Positions 54,661 to 63,953 of a DNA stretch of 64,000 nucleotides are shown here, piece after piece. Each line of letters starts with the position of its first letter. The first letter of the stretch is position 1. The translations under genes were made by a program, and so were the position numbers. This DNA is from Pleionea mediterranea (GTDB lineage Bacteria > Pseudomonadota > Gammaproteobacteria > Enterobacterales > Kangiellaceae), in contig NZ_QGGU01000001.1 of assembly GCF_003148745.1 (NCBI RefSeq), positions 385,536 through 449,535 on the forward strand, read 5' to 3'. The notes beneath the pieces were generated by a model. That model made no database searches. It saw only the letters and a list, made by a program, of their open reading frames with translations, and was not told where the DNA came from.

Positions 54661-55863
54661 ATGTCTCCTTCTGTGTTGATAGTTGACGATTCAAAATCGG
54701 TAAGTTCTGTTTTAAAGCAATACCTTATTGAGCTGGGCTTAGATAATATAAGTGTTTGTGATGATCCTCTTTTAGCATTATCTCAAATTAAAAATGACTT
54801 AACGGCTTTTGATGCCGTTTTTATCGACCTTCATATGCCCGGTCTGGATGGTCTTGAAATGATGCACCAGCTCGATAATTTAAATTATCGCGGAGGTGTG
54901 ATAATTATTTCTGGTCTTGATCAAAAGATTATTGATTTGGCTGAAAATATTATCAAAACAACACAGCTGAAATTATTGGGTACTGCTACAAAACCTTTTT
55001 CATTGTCCGTTCTGGCTTTTCTGGTAAAACGTATACGATACATTCGTAATAAAGCCTATCCAAAAGCAGACTTTATAAAACGAAGAGAATTAGTCGACTC
55101 TTTGAAAAACAAATACATTGTTCCCTATTATCAACCGAAAATTAATTGCCGCTTTGATACCATGTTAGGCGTTGAATGCCTGGCTCGCATTGATGTTACC
55201 GGAAGGGGGCGTATTTCTCCGGATAACTTTATTCCTGTGGCTGAAAAGTTTGGTTTGTACGATGAGTTTTTTGAGTTGTTACTTCACCAAGCATTAAAGG
55301 ATTATGTTAATTTTTCATTGACTCATAATACCAAGTCTCCTTTATCGATAAATATTTTACCGAACCAGTTAAATTCCGATAAATTACTGTATCAAATTGA
55401 CAATGCAATTGAGAAAAGTTTATTCCCAATAGAGATGTTGATGCTAGAGATTACAGAGCATCAGGCACTGCATACACAGGCACAGTTAAAAAACTTAAAC
55501 CGTTTAAGAATTAATGGCATTAAACTTTCACTGGATGACTATGGTGCTGGCTTTACCAATTTAGGGCAAATAAAAAACCTGCCGCTTAATGAAGTTAAGC
55601 TTGATGCTAAAATGGTCAATGGCATTGCACTTGATCCATTATTGGAAGTTATTTGCCGCTCAACTCAGGAAGTGACCAGTGCGTTAGGTTTACAGTTTAT
55701 TGCAGAAGGTGTTGAAAGCGAAAAAGATTTGGCTGTGTTAGAAAAGTTAGGTGTTGATGGATTTCAGGGGTATGGCATTTGCCGCCCTAAACCTATCGAT
55801 GAATTCGAGCGCTGGTTTCAGGTATGGAACAGAGAATCTGAAAGCAGCCGCTATCGTAATTAA
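54661..55863 (+). CDS. EAL-domain response regulator
   Basis: 400 aa from the ATG at 54661 with AAGGA upstream (an in-frame ATG at 54640 is less good). A receiver domain (about 1-125; phosphorylatable Asp in VFIDLHMPG, Lys in ATKPF) precedes an EAL phosphodiesterase domain (about 155-395). The EAL signature reads ECL (GVECLARI), retaining the metal-binding Glu. Also present are LEITE, LDDYGAGFTNL, EVKLDAKMV, EGVES and GFQGYG, so c-di-GMP hydrolysis is plausible. No partner histidine kinase is in the window. Confidence 0.9.
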   Translation: MSPSVLIVDDSKSVSSVLKQYLIELGLDNISVCDDPLLALSQIKNDLTAFDAVFIDLHMPGLDGLEMMHQLDNLNYRGGVIIISGLDQKIIDLAENIIKTTQLKLLGTATKPFSLSVLAFLVKRIRYIRNKAYPKADFIKRRELVDSLKNKYIVPYYQPKINCRFDTMLGVECLARIDVTGRGRISPDNFIPVAEKFGLYDEFFELLLHQALKDYVNFSLTHNTKSPLSINILPNQLNSDKLLYQIDNAIEKSLFPIEMLMLEITEHQALHTQAQLKNLNRLRINGIKLSLDDYGAGFTNLGQIKNLPLNEVKLDAKMVNGIALDPLLEVICRSTQEVTSALGLQFIAEGVESEKDLAVLEKLGVDGFQGYGICRPKPIDEFERWFQVWNRESESSRYRN

Positions 55864-55876
55864 TTTATTCAGTTGG

Positions 55877-55903
55877 CTAGAGCGAAAGATAAGCACACTC
55901 TAG
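55877..55903. repeat. Dispersed motif copy between EAL gene and degS
   Basis: GAAAGATAAGCACACTCTAG (55884-55903) matches the outer arm of the nested palindromic element (11992-12011) at 18 of 20 positions. Here it is bracketed by CTAGAG (55877-55882) and CTCTAG (55898-55903), forming a small hairpin between convergent genes. Confidence 0.6.
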
Positions 55904-55937
55904 TATTCTTAAACAGTTTTTATTTTTACAGTTAAAA

Positions 55938-57095
55938 TTAGAGGCTCACTGGGGCTTCGCCAACCGTTAAGCTTACGGTCATCAACTGCTTTTCTCGATA
56001 AAACTTAAACTCAACCGTATCACCAGGCTTCGACTCAGAGGTGATGTTATAAACCTGTTTAAAAGATGAAATTAACTCCCCATTTATGTGAGTTACAAAA
56101 TCGCCGTATTGCAAACCTGCCTGATCGGCAGGGCCTTCCGGGTTGACTTCTGTGATAGCAAAGCCTTGGCCGTGTTGAATATGATCCGGAGCTAACAGTT
56201 TATGGCCTCGTTGATTGACCGGGTTTGCTGAAAATCCCAGCCAGCCTCGACTGACTTTTCCATCATCCATTAAATCTTTCACTATGTCCTGAACCACCGG
56301 GAAAGGAATCGTGAAGCTGATACCTGTTTGTGCTGCGCCCTGATTTTTTGCCGCTAGCTGCTGAGTGGTTATGCCAATTAATTCGCCGTGTGCATTCACC
56401 AGAGCTCCTCCTGAGTTGCCAGGGTGAATTGCGGCATCAATTTGGTATATGGGTAAATCGGATCGTGTTGAGCGGGTTGCACTGATGATGCCCATGGTAA
56501 CGGTTTGATCAAACTGTCCGTAGGGGTTACCTATAGCAAATACCACATCACCAGCACGAACTTCTCGCTCGGAGTTACTGAGCGCGGTTGGAAGGTTTTC
56601 CAAATCAATATGCAGTAAAGATAAATCGGTCATGGGATCGGAGCCTATGACAGTGGCTATTTTTTGTCGGCCATCAGAAAGTTGTACTTTGATGGATTCC
56701 GCTTCGTGGATCACATGATAGTTAGTAACCACATACCCCCGGCTATCTATAATTACACCAGAACCAATGTTGACACCAACATTGACCAGATAGCGATCTT
56801 CTACACTGGTGGGGTTTGGGTTTTTAGATAAGGTGCCTTTACTGACGGTTTGAATACTAACCACTGCAGGGGCAGAGCGTGATATGGCGTCAGCAAAACT
56901 GGCAGGTGTTTCTGTCTTTACTGGCTCTGATTGAACGGTACTTGCCGGTGACTGTAATAACAGGCGTCCGGCTAACCATTGACGTAAATCAACGCTGGCC
57001 TGGGAATTCGACCAGAGCAGTAAATAGAGCAGTGCCAAGGATAGCCCGAGCGCTATATATTTAATCCAGAATTTCAAAATAATCAGTCTTATCAA
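55938..57095 (-). CDS. degS: Site-1 protease DegS
   Basis: 385 aa. One N-terminal membrane anchor (about 11-30), a trypsin-like domain with the triad H127 (TNYHVIHE), D157 (MTDLSLL) and S228 (HPGNSGGAL), and a single C-terminal PDZ domain (about 285-380). DegS is triggered by mis-assembled porin tails and makes the first cut in RseA, so it connects with the rpoE-rseA locus at 9-11 kb. Downstream of degQ on the same strand, as in E. coli. Confidence 0.95.
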   Translation of the reverse strand: MIRLIILKFWIKYIALGLSLALLYLLLWSNSQASVDLRQWLAGRLLLQSPASTVQSEPVKTETPASFADAISRSAPAVVSIQTVSKGTLSKNPNPTSVEDRYLVNVGVNIGSGVIIDSRGYVVTNYHVIHEAESIKVQLSDGRQKIATVIGSDPMTDLSLLHIDLENLPTALSNSEREVRAGDVVFAIGNPYGQFDQTVTMGIISATRSTRSDLPIYQIDAAIHPGNSGGALVNAHGELIGITTQQLAAKNQGAAQTGISFTIPFPVVQDIVKDLMDDGKVSRGWLGFSANPVNQRGHKLLAPDHIQHGQGFAITEVNPEGPADQAGLQYGDFVTHINGELISSFKQVYNITSESKPGDTVEFKFYREKQLMTVSLTVGEAPVSL

Positions 57096-57213
57096 TATCG
57101 AATAGGCAGCATGTTACCTTACTCTCATTTAATAACAAATAATGTCAGGAGAAATGAGAGCTAAGGCAACAATTAAGCTGATATGTTTGTGTTTTTATTC
57201 TTGCGACTTCGAT

Positions 57214-58548
57214 TTAACGAAGAATTAACAAAAATTGCTCGGCATCTCGTACTACTCTCAGAGGTAAGCTGCGATTAGTAGCCGGGATGATTTTTGAAAG
57301 ATCGTCAAAGTTGCGGACTCGATATCGTCCAATACCGTTGATTTTATCGCCTGGTCGAAGGCCATAATAAGCGGCACGAGAGCGCTTATCGACCGAGACG
57401 ACTTCCAGCGCGGCTTGTTCACTGGTAACGCCCGACTTTTGCCCGAGTTCAACACCTTGCAGTAAAGGGTGGAATTGTTGACCCTGCCGCTTGGTGATTT
57501 TGGGCTCGGCAAGCACCAGCTGAATGGTCGAGCGTTGATTGTCACGTAGCATTTCCAGTGATATTTCACTGCCTGCTGGCAATAATCCTTCCTGATTAAG
57601 CAGGTCGGCTGCAGATTTTAGTTTGCGTCCATTGATTGAGAGCAGTATGTCGGTGGTTTGAATGCCGGCTTTAGCGGCTGTAGAGTCAGGGCTGACTTCG
57701 GTTACTACAACCCCATTATTGTGCTGAACACCCAATGCGCGCGCCAATGAAGGTGTCAGCTCCTGTACTGAAATGCCCAGCAGCCCACGGCGTACTTCGC
57801 CATAATCGAGCAGGTGCTGCATAATGGTTTTTGCCAGATTAATGGGAATGGCAAAACCAATTCCTATATTGCCTTTTGGGCCTAAAATAGCGGTATTGAT
57901 GCCAATGAGATGGCCATTCAAATCGACCAGAGCTCCGCCGGAATTACCGGGATTTATCGCGGCATCGGTTTGGATAAAGTCTTCATAACGCTCAATACCC
58001 AGTCCGGAGCGGCCTTTGGCGCTGACAATACCCGATGTCACGCTATGTCCCAGACTAAAAGGGTTGCCTATTGCCACCACAAAGTCACCAACTCTTAATT
58101 TGTCCGAGTCGCCAAGGGGCACTGCGCTGAGCCCGGTAGCGTTAACTTTTAACACGGCAACATCGGTTTCTTCATCGGAGCCCAGCAGTTCGGCGCTAAA
58201 CTCCCGACCATCTTCCAGTGTGATCTGAATTTCATCGGCACCGCTAATAACATGGTGGTTGGTTAAGATAAGTCCCCGATCGGCATCGATGATAACGCCA
58301 GAACCAAGGCTGTTGGCCTGACGTTGCTTGGGGCCAGGTACCAGGAAGCCAAACACGGGATCGCGCATCAGAGGCGTTTCTATGGTTGCTGTGGTGGCTA
58401 TATTAACCACTGCAGGATTGGTTTGCTCCAGCATAGGCGCCAGGCTTGGCAAGGGAGTTGAACCCACTTGGCGTGGCAATTGTGCATTCAGGCTTGAAGC
58501 AAAGCCAAGTAGAACTATAAGTGATAAAAACCAGAGACGGCGAAACAT
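57214..58548 (-). CDS. degQ: Periplasmic serine protease DegQ/DegP
   Basis: 444 aa from the ATG at 58548, which gives a clean signal peptide (MFRRLWFLSLIVLLGFASS, cut near residue 22); a longer in-frame start at 58587 is disfavoured. Triad H99 (TNHHVIS), D129 (ETDVAVL), S203 (NPGNSGGAL); two PDZ domains (about 255-345 and 360-444). A shorter LA loop than DegP and its position before degS support DegQ. A candidate sigma-E promoter lies upstream. Confidence 0.93.
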   Translation of the reverse strand: MFRRLWFLSLIVLLGFASSLNAQLPRQVGSTPLPSLAPMLEQTNPAVVNIATTATIETPLMRDPVFGFLVPGPKQRQANSLGSGVIIDADRGLILTNHHVISGADEIQITLEDGREFSAELLGSDEETDVAVLKVNATGLSAVPLGDSDKLRVGDFVVAIGNPFSLGHSVTSGIVSAKGRSGLGIERYEDFIQTDAAINPGNSGGALVDLNGHLIGINTAILGPKGNIGIGFAIPINLAKTIMQHLLDYGEVRRGLLGISVQELTPSLARALGVQHNNGVVVTEVSPDSTAAKAGIQTTDILLSINGRKLKSAADLLNQEGLLPAGSEISLEMLRDNQRSTIQLVLAEPKITKRQGQQFHPLLQGVELGQKSGVTSEQAALEVVSVDKRSRAAYYGLRPGDKINGIGRYRVRNFDDLSKIIPATNRSLPLRVVRDAEQFLLILR

Positions 58549-58606
58549 CAGGCTAATTTCTCCCTTAATCAAGTGTGTAACTGTCATGGATGGGTTGATT
58601 ACTCAG

Positions 58607-58634
58607 TCAGACCGAATTTTCTATTTAGGGTTCC
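58607..58634 (-). promoter_or_regulatory. Candidate sigma-E promoter of degQ
   Basis: On the minus strand GGAACCC, a 16-bp spacer and TCTGA match the sigma-E consensus closely. Predicted start about 50 bp before the ATG at 58548. Sigma-E control is standard for degP and plausible for this gene. Confidence 0.6.
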
Positions 58635-58804
58635 TTTGTCTGATTTCAAGCCTTTAATAGCGGTAAAAACGTCGTCAGACTATAACGCTCAAGTTTGATG
58701 CTAATGCTGATGGTGTGAAATCGGCTTTATGTGTAACAAGCTAACGAGATGATATCAGGAGTAGGTATTTGTAGTAGGTGGTATAGAGGAGTTGATGGCT
58801 GTGC

Positions 58805-58839
58805 TGCTGAAATAAAACATCCCGCTGAGCGGGATGTTT
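58805..58839 (-). terminator. Terminator of yhcB
   Basis: AAACATCCCGC / GCGGGATGTTT, 11-bp stem with a 3-nt loop, followed on the minus strand by TTATTT; about 70 bp after the yhcB stop. Confidence 0.82.
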
Positions 58840-58909
58840 GAAAATGAGTGTTTATTATTTCTAGCGATTGATGCAGTCTTGAGCCGTATTTTAGACAGAT
58901 AACAACTGA

Positions 58910-59533
58910 TCAGGTTTTCACATTATCCATGTCCAGACTGTTGTGATTAATGACACCCTTGTCTTTAATCGCGTAGTCCAGAGGAGGGGCTTCTTTGTCA
59001 TTATCATTGGCCGCTTTCTTGGCTTGCTTTTCGCTCTGCTTCGCTTCATCTTTTGACTGATCCAGATGAATAATATTGTCACTGGTTTCTTCAGTGTCAC
59101 TCTCTTTTGCCGCAGCCTCATCTTGTTCATTGCGATAATCATGGGCTCGATAAAAGCTCTCATTACTGAAGGTGTCTTCACCGTGAAAATCGCTGTCTGC
59201 GTGCATATCGTTAGGCTGATAACCCACATTCATCTGGTTTTTTCTGTGTTCCAGAGAGTGTTTAAATGGCTGAGCATCGGCCAGCACATCAGAACTTTGC
59301 GCCATATATTGATATAAGTTTTGGTATTCCTGAGTCACCTTGCCAAAAAGATTGGCGGTTTTCTCAAAATGCGTATTGATTTGCTGGCGATACTTTTGCA
59401 ACTCGCTGTCTTTATCGATGATAAGTTGTTCCAGTTCATCAATTTTACGTTGCGACGCCGAGCGACCCTTTCCCAGAGTAAATGCAACAACAGCGGTAAT
59501 GGCCAGCACCAGAATGCCTGCAACCCATTCCAT
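58910..59533 (-). CDS. yhcB: YhcB (ZapG) family cell-envelope/division protein
   Basis: 207 aa, DUF1043. One N-terminal membrane helix (about 4-22), coiled coil (about 28-75) containing YRQQINTHFEKTANLFGKVTQEYQ, a strong family marker, and a long acidic, disordered C-terminal region longer than in E. coli (about 132 aa). YhcB links division and envelope synthesis. Neighbouring degQ, degS and zapE is conserved. Confidence 0.93.
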   Translation of the reverse strand: MEWVAGILVLAITAVVAFTLGKGRSASQRKIDELEQLIIDKDSELQKYRQQINTHFEKTANLFGKVTQEYQNLYQYMAQSSDVLADAQPFKHSLEHRKNQMNVGYQPNDMHADSDFHGEDTFSNESFYRAHDYRNEQDEAAAKESDTEETSDNIIHLDQSKDEAKQSEKQAKKAANDNDKEAPPLDYAIKDKGVINHNSLDMDNVKT

Positions 59534-59604
59534 ATGTATCTCCTAGTGAAATAGTTAGTTAATTCTATGATAGTTAAAATCTTTATAAATTACGACTGCA
59601 AACA

Positions 59605-60114
59605 TTAGAAAAGTTCGTTTTCAAAGCCAAAATATCGTAAATCTGTGATCCTGTGAGGGTAAAGAATCCCCAGCAGGTGATCCACTTCATGTTGCACCAC
59701 CCGAGCATGGAATCCTTCGGCGGTCACCGAAACATCTTTTCCTTTTGGCGTTTGGCCACTATAGCGAATTTTTTTATACCGGGGCACCAAACCTCGCATC
59801 CCCGGAATCGATAAACAACCCTCCCAGCCATCCTCCATTTCATTATCCAAAACTTCTATTTTAGGATTCAGCAGGACCGTTGTTGGCACATCCTCGACAT
59901 CTGGATAGCGCGGATTTTCCGAAACGCTAAAAATTAGCAGTTGTTTCGATTCGCCAATTTGTGGCGCCGCTAAACCAGCTCCGTCGTTAGCAGCCATTGT
60001 GTCAAACATGTCTTCGATCAGGTCGTCCAGTTGTTGTGTATTAAACTCGGTAATGGGGGAAGCTTGCTTTAGCAACAGCGGATTACCCATTCTTAATAAC
60101 GGACGTACAGCCAT
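59605..60114 (-). CDS. def: Peptide deformylase
   Basis: 169 aa with all three motifs: GAGLAAPQIG (about 42-51), WEGCLSIPG (about 91-99, metal-binding Cys) and QHEVDHLLG (about 133-141, metal-binding His pair and catalytic Glu). Removes the N-formyl group from new proteins. Not beside fmt, so it may be a second deformylase; the main def-fmt pair could lie elsewhere. Confidence 0.95.
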   Translation of the reverse strand: MAVRPLLRMGNPLLLKQASPITEFNTQQLDDLIEDMFDTMAANDGAGLAAPQIGESKQLLIFSVSENPRYPDVEDVPTTVLLNPKIEVLDNEMEDGWEGCLSIPGMRGLVPRYKKIRYSGQTPKGKDVSVTAEGFHARVVQHEVDHLLGILYPHRITDLRYFGFENELF

Positions 60115-60263
60115 AATTAACGTTCCTTATATTATCAACCACAGGGTTATTCTAGTATTGTGCTGAAAAAAGCGATTATCAAGCACAGAGTTATTTGTTT
60201 GAGCGATATAAAAGTGAGAAAATACACCAAACTTACGAATCTAAAACCAATCTGGAGCAACTA

Positions 60264-60923
60264 ATGTCTCGTCCGTCTAAAACTGACGCAATGTTTATCG
60301 ATGGGCCAGCTGGAAAACTGGAAACTCTGGTGGATTATCCTGCGAATGACAGTGCAAAAAAGGCCGTTGCAATTTGCTGTCACCCCCATCCACAACACGG
60401 CGGAACCATGACCAATAAGGTGGCTTATACCCTAGCCCGTGCGCAAGTTTCCCTAGGGCTAATTGCGGTTCGTTTTAATTTTCGTGGCAAAGGAAAAAGT
60501 GACGGCGAATACGGTCAGGGAAAAGGGGAGATGGATGACCTGCGGGCCGTCATTCGTTGGGTTAGACAAGAGTATCCGGATTATAGCTTATGGTTATCGG
60601 GTTTTTCTTTTGGCTCCTGGATTTCAGCAATGGTTGCTCATGAGTATGATGTGGACCAGCTGATCAGTATTGCTCCACCCGTTGAACGCGGCGTATTTGA
60701 AAATATGGAACATCCTTATTGTGACTGGTTAGCGGTTATGGGCGACGAAGATGAAGTGGTTAGTTTTGCAGCAACCGAAAACTGGATAGAATCGTTGCAC
60801 CCAAAACCTGACTGGATTGTCATGGAAGGTGCGGGTCATTTTTTTCACAGCCGATTGGTAGAGCTGCGCGAAATACTTGAGAAAAGCCTGACAGTTAAAG
60901 CTAACGCATTAGCAGAAGTTTAA
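60264..60923 (+). CDS. Alpha/beta hydrolase
   Basis: 219 aa from the ATG at 60264 with GGAG upstream (a frame beginning at 60195 is an unsupported extension). The CCHPHPQHGGTMTNKVAYTLA opening (near residue 34, in two adjoining motifs), FNFRGKGKSDG, nucleophile elbow GFSFGSW, acid near GDEDEVV and His in GAGHFF make a complete triad. Homologues are small cytosolic esterase-like proteins of unknown substrate. Confidence 0.88.
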   Translation: MSRPSKTDAMFIDGPAGKLETLVDYPANDSAKKAVAICCHPHPQHGGTMTNKVAYTLARAQVSLGLIAVRFNFRGKGKSDGEYGQGKGEMDDLRAVIRWVRQEYPDYSLWLSGFSFGSWISAMVAHEYDVDQLISIAPPVERGVFENMEHPYCDWLAVMGDEDEVVSFAATENWIESLHPKPDWIVMEGAGHFFHSRLVELREILEKSLTVKANALAEV

Positions 60924-61018
60924 ACACATCAATGTTTTAAATGCGATAACGATATTGATTATTACTGATTCAATAAAAACCTGAAAATATGAAAACTACT
61001 TAAATGATAATTATTTAA

Positions 61019-62113
61019 ATGATAACACCACTTGAAAAATATCAGCAGGATCTTAAGCGAGAAGACTTTCAAAAAGACTCTGCGCAGCAAGATGCGGTAG
61101 AACGTCTGGATGATTTATTCCATCGCTTGATAAAACGACATAAGCAATCAACCTCATTGTTGGCACGCATCACTTCAATATTTAGTGATCGAAAACCCGA
61201 GCAAGGACTTTACTTTTGGGGTGGTGTTGGTCGTGGTAAAACCTATCTGGTGGATACGTTTTACGATTGTCTTCCTTTTAAACAAAAAAAACGATTGCAC
61301 TTTCATCGATTTATGCACGATGTGCATCATCAGTTAAAGCAACATAAAGGTGAGTCAAACCCACTGGATAAAATTGCCGATAAAATGGCAAGTGACTTGC
61401 TAATTATTTGTTTTGATGAATTCTTTGTCAGTGATATTACCGATGCCATGATATTGGGTGGTTTATTTGAAGCGCTATTTTCAAGAGGGGTAGCCCTGGT
61501 TGCAACATCTAACATCCCACCCGAAAAGTTGTACTGGAATGGTTTGCAACGAGATCGTTTTTTACCGGCAATAAAATTGGTTCAACAACACACCGAAGTG
61601 GTTAATGTGGATGGTGGAGTCGACTATCGACTCAGAACGCTCGAACAGGCTGAAATTTATCACTACCCACTGGATCAGGCCGCTATTGATAATTTAAATT
61701 TTAGCTTTGACCATTTGGCCACTGAAATTCAGCAAGACAAGCGCAGTATTGAAGTTGAAGGGCGTAATATTGCAACTGTTAAACTAGCCGAAGGAGCTGT
61801 CTGGTTTGATTTTGAGGCCATTTGTAATACTCCTCGCAGTCATTCAGATTACATTGAACTGTCGCGCTGTTTTCATACCGTTTTGATAAGCGACTTAAAG
61901 CAGATGAACAACGATAACAACGATGCCATGCGACGTTTTATTAGTTTGGTGGATGAGTTCTATGAGCGAAATGTTAAGTTGATTATAGCAGCAGAAGTGG
62001 ATATGCCGGACATCTATACCGGCACATCGTTAGCCTTCGAGTTTAAACGCACGTTAAGTCGTTTGCAGGAAATGCAGTCCCACGATTATTTGGCGAAACC
62101 CCACTTGCCTTAA
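61019..62113 (+). CDS. zapE: Cell division ATPase ZapE
   Basis: 364 aa AFG1-like ATPase. Walker A GGVGRGKTYLVDTFY (about 67-81), Walker B LLIICFDEFFVSDI (about 124-137), sensor TSNIPPEKLYWNGLQRDRFLPAI (about 162-184). ZapE contacts the Z-ring, mainly under stress. In E. coli zapE-yhcB-degQ-degS is one neighbourhood; here def and a hydrolase are inserted. Confidence 0.96.
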   Translation: MITPLEKYQQDLKREDFQKDSAQQDAVERLDDLFHRLIKRHKQSTSLLARITSIFSDRKPEQGLYFWGGVGRGKTYLVDTFYDCLPFKQKKRLHFHRFMHDVHHQLKQHKGESNPLDKIADKMASDLLIICFDEFFVSDITDAMILGGLFEALFSRGVALVATSNIPPEKLYWNGLQRDRFLPAIKLVQQHTEVVNVDGGVDYRLRTLEQAEIYHYPLDQAAIDNLNFSFDHLATEIQQDKRSIEVEGRNIATVKLAEGAVWFDFEAICNTPRSHSDYIELSRCFHTVLISDLKQMNNDNNDAMRRFISLVDEFYERNVKLIIAAEVDMPDIYTGTSLAFEFKRTLSRLQEMQSHDYLAKPHLP

Positions 62114-62141
62114 ATACGATCATTGATCTAGATAATTAAAC

Positions 62142-62175
62142 TCGCCTGAAATATCGAGTACAATGTTTCAGGCGA
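62142..62175. terminator. Bidirectional terminator between zapE and lipoprotein gene
   Basis: TCGCCTGAAA / TTTCAGGCGA, a 10-bp perfect stem with a 14-nt loop between convergent genes. Confidence 0.7.
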
Positions 62176-62191
62176 AATATTAATTTTAAGA

Positions 62192-62974
62192 TTATTGACG
62201 TACCCAGTTTAATTTAAGCACTTGTTCGTTAGATATCAGTAAAAAAGTCAGTTCCAGATTATCTCCCTCAGTTACGCGATCGGAAACAAATGCAAAACCC
62301 TGAAAAATTCCTTCAATAGAGCAATCATTAAGAGCCATGTCTACTGGAAAGACATTATATTCGGGCTCTGTAAATGCAATATTGCCTGTAAGCTGGCAAT
62401 CAAATAGGCTGTCGCTGGAAAATTCTAGAGCGTCATCTATGGGCTCTACAGTGACCGATGCTCCTGTAGCTAACTCGACCCAGGAGCCATTGATATCAGC
62501 TTCAGTTATTTCTCGGTTGCTTATTGCCTGGTAACGTAAACTTAATCGTCCATCATTTTGAGCTGAATCAAAACGACCATTAATGCTTTGTTGATGATTA
62601 ACCATCAGTTCAAAACCAATGATACTTCCGTCACTGTGCCCCGAAAACTGATAGCCATTGGTTTGGTAGACAGTATTAATGGATACCATCTCATTATTCT
62701 GGTTAGCCGATGAATATACGACTGAAGAAAATGTTCCGGATATGGCAAAGCCATTGTCGGAATAGATAATTCCTTCATGATTACCGTTTTCTGACTCTGA
62801 ATAGAATATGGCATGAACGGACTCAAGTTGTCCTGTGCCAGACTCAAGGGTGCCGGTCCAGATACCGCTGGCAGATATAGGTCCTTCAGAAGTTGTTGTC
62901 TGATTTTCGGAACAGGCAGTGAGAGTGAGCGTAACGGCCGTTATTACAATAAAATACGCTGAAATTTTAATCAT
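62192..62974 (-). CDS. Unknown lipoprotein
   Basis: 260 aa from the ATG at 62974, chosen because MIKISAYFIVITAVTLTLTAC is a short lipoprotein signal with lipobox LTAC (Cys about 21); a longer start at 63043 would bury it. The mature part is rich in Ser, Thr and Gly, with repeated motifs of the form SASGIWTGTLESG, ISGTFSSV, FSGHSDGS, suggesting a small beta-barrel or beta-sandwich fold. No family is recognised. Lies alone between zapE and a small unknown gene. Confidence 0.75.
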   Translation of the reverse strand: MIKISAYFIVITAVTLTLTACSENQTTTSEGPISASGIWTGTLESGTGQLESVHAIFYSESENGNHEGIIYSDNGFAISGTFSSVVYSSANQNNEMVSINTVYQTNGYQFSGHSDGSIIGFELMVNHQQSINGRFDSAQNDGRLSLRYQAISNREITEADINGSWVELATGASVTVEPIDDALEFSSDSLFDCQLTGNIAFTEPEYNVFPVDMALNDCSIEGIFQGFAFVSDRVTEGDNLELTFLLISNEQVLKLNWVRQ

Positions 62975-63137
62975 TTTATTTAAATTATTAAGGATTAGGA
63001 AAGGTAAAATTAGCAAAGACTGCGCCAATGTACAAATTGACATAGAGATTCGCTAAAACTACCACCTAATTATCCTATTAAACGCTAGAAGTCACTGGCT
63101 TTTTTAACGTTAATAGTTCGGGTTGCAACTGAAAAAA

Positions 63138-63380
63138 TTATCGATTAATAATCGCTTCCGTCAGAGCCTTTTGGAATTCACAGAGCGCTTCCAGTTGTAT
63201 GGTGTCGTCTTCAAGGTCGATTCCTTGCTGTTGAAAATATGACTTGGTTTCATCCATGGTACAGGCTTGCTCAATTAAATCTTCCAACGGAAGGTTATCG
63301 TATTTTTCGCCAACTAATACACTGCTCGCCATCGAGTTGGCGACGTTTTGTGCCGCGCTTTCAATATTTACCTGAGTCAT
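63138..63380 (-). CDS. Small conserved-looking protein of unknown function
   Basis: 80 aa, acidic and helical, starting MTQVNIESAAQNVANS, with a good GGTGA 5 bp before the ATG. No signal peptide or membrane helix. I cannot assign a family. Confidence 0.6.
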   Translation of the reverse strand: MTQVNIESAAQNVANSMASSVLVGEKYDNLPLEDLIEQACTMDETKSYFQQQGIDLEDDTIQLEALCEFQKALTEAIINR

Positions 63381-63566
63381 TATTCACCTTTGCTGTATTT
63401 ACTTATCCCTAAATTTAAGCATAGCGATTTAACTATACGGTGCAATTGAAAGTAGAGGATTGAGATTGCCGATTATCAAAATGATGAATATATCCACAAA
63501 GTTTTTAAAATTATCGCAACCACTGGGATATACTTTATATCCGATAAATTAATAAAGGACTGGGTG

Positions 63567-63953
63567 ATGACTGATAATGATGTAGAGCAATATTTAATGA
63601 GCAAGCCAGAAGCCTATAAAGGCTACCCATTTGGGCCTGAGGTTGCGGTGTTTAAAGTCAAAAATAAAATGTTTGCAACATTGGCAGAAGAAAATAATGA
63701 AGGACGAATGAATCTTAAGTGTGAGCCAACGGAAGCTCTTATGCTGCGGGATATTTTTGAATCGGTGATCCCGGGTTACCATATGAACAAGAAGCACTGG
63801 AATACCATAAAGCTGGATGGCTCTGTTCCAGATAATGAAATTAAGCGCATGATCGACAACTCATTTGGTCTGGTAGTTAAATCACTTAAAAAGTCAGAGC
63901 GAAAACAGTTGCAGCTGCATTACTCGGAGCAGCAATTGTATGGTCCTTCATAA
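63567..63953 (+). CDS. YjbR/MmcQ family protein
   Basis: 128 aa from the ATG at 63567 (AAAGGA upstream; a GTG at 63564 also in frame). The CyaY-like fold of YjbR/MmcQ is indicated by AYKGYPFGPEVAVFKVKNKMFA (about 18-38 in two motifs), NLKCEP and HMNKKHWNTIKLDG. Some family members bind DNA; the role is unclear. Last gene in the window; the remaining 47 bp show nothing. Confidence 0.88.
   Translation: MTDNDVEQYLMSKPEAYKGYPFGPEVAVFKVKNKMFATLAEENNEGRMNLKCEPTEALMLRDIFESVIPGYHMNKKHWNTIKLDGSVPDNEIKRMIDNSFGLVVKSLKKSERKQLQLHYSEQQLYGPS

Larger units (their letters stand above)
58549..58909. other. 361-bp spacer between yhcB and degQ
   Basis: No ORF. It carries a sigma-E-like promoter for degQ (58607-58634) and the yhcB terminator (58805-58839). 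Confidence 0.6.
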
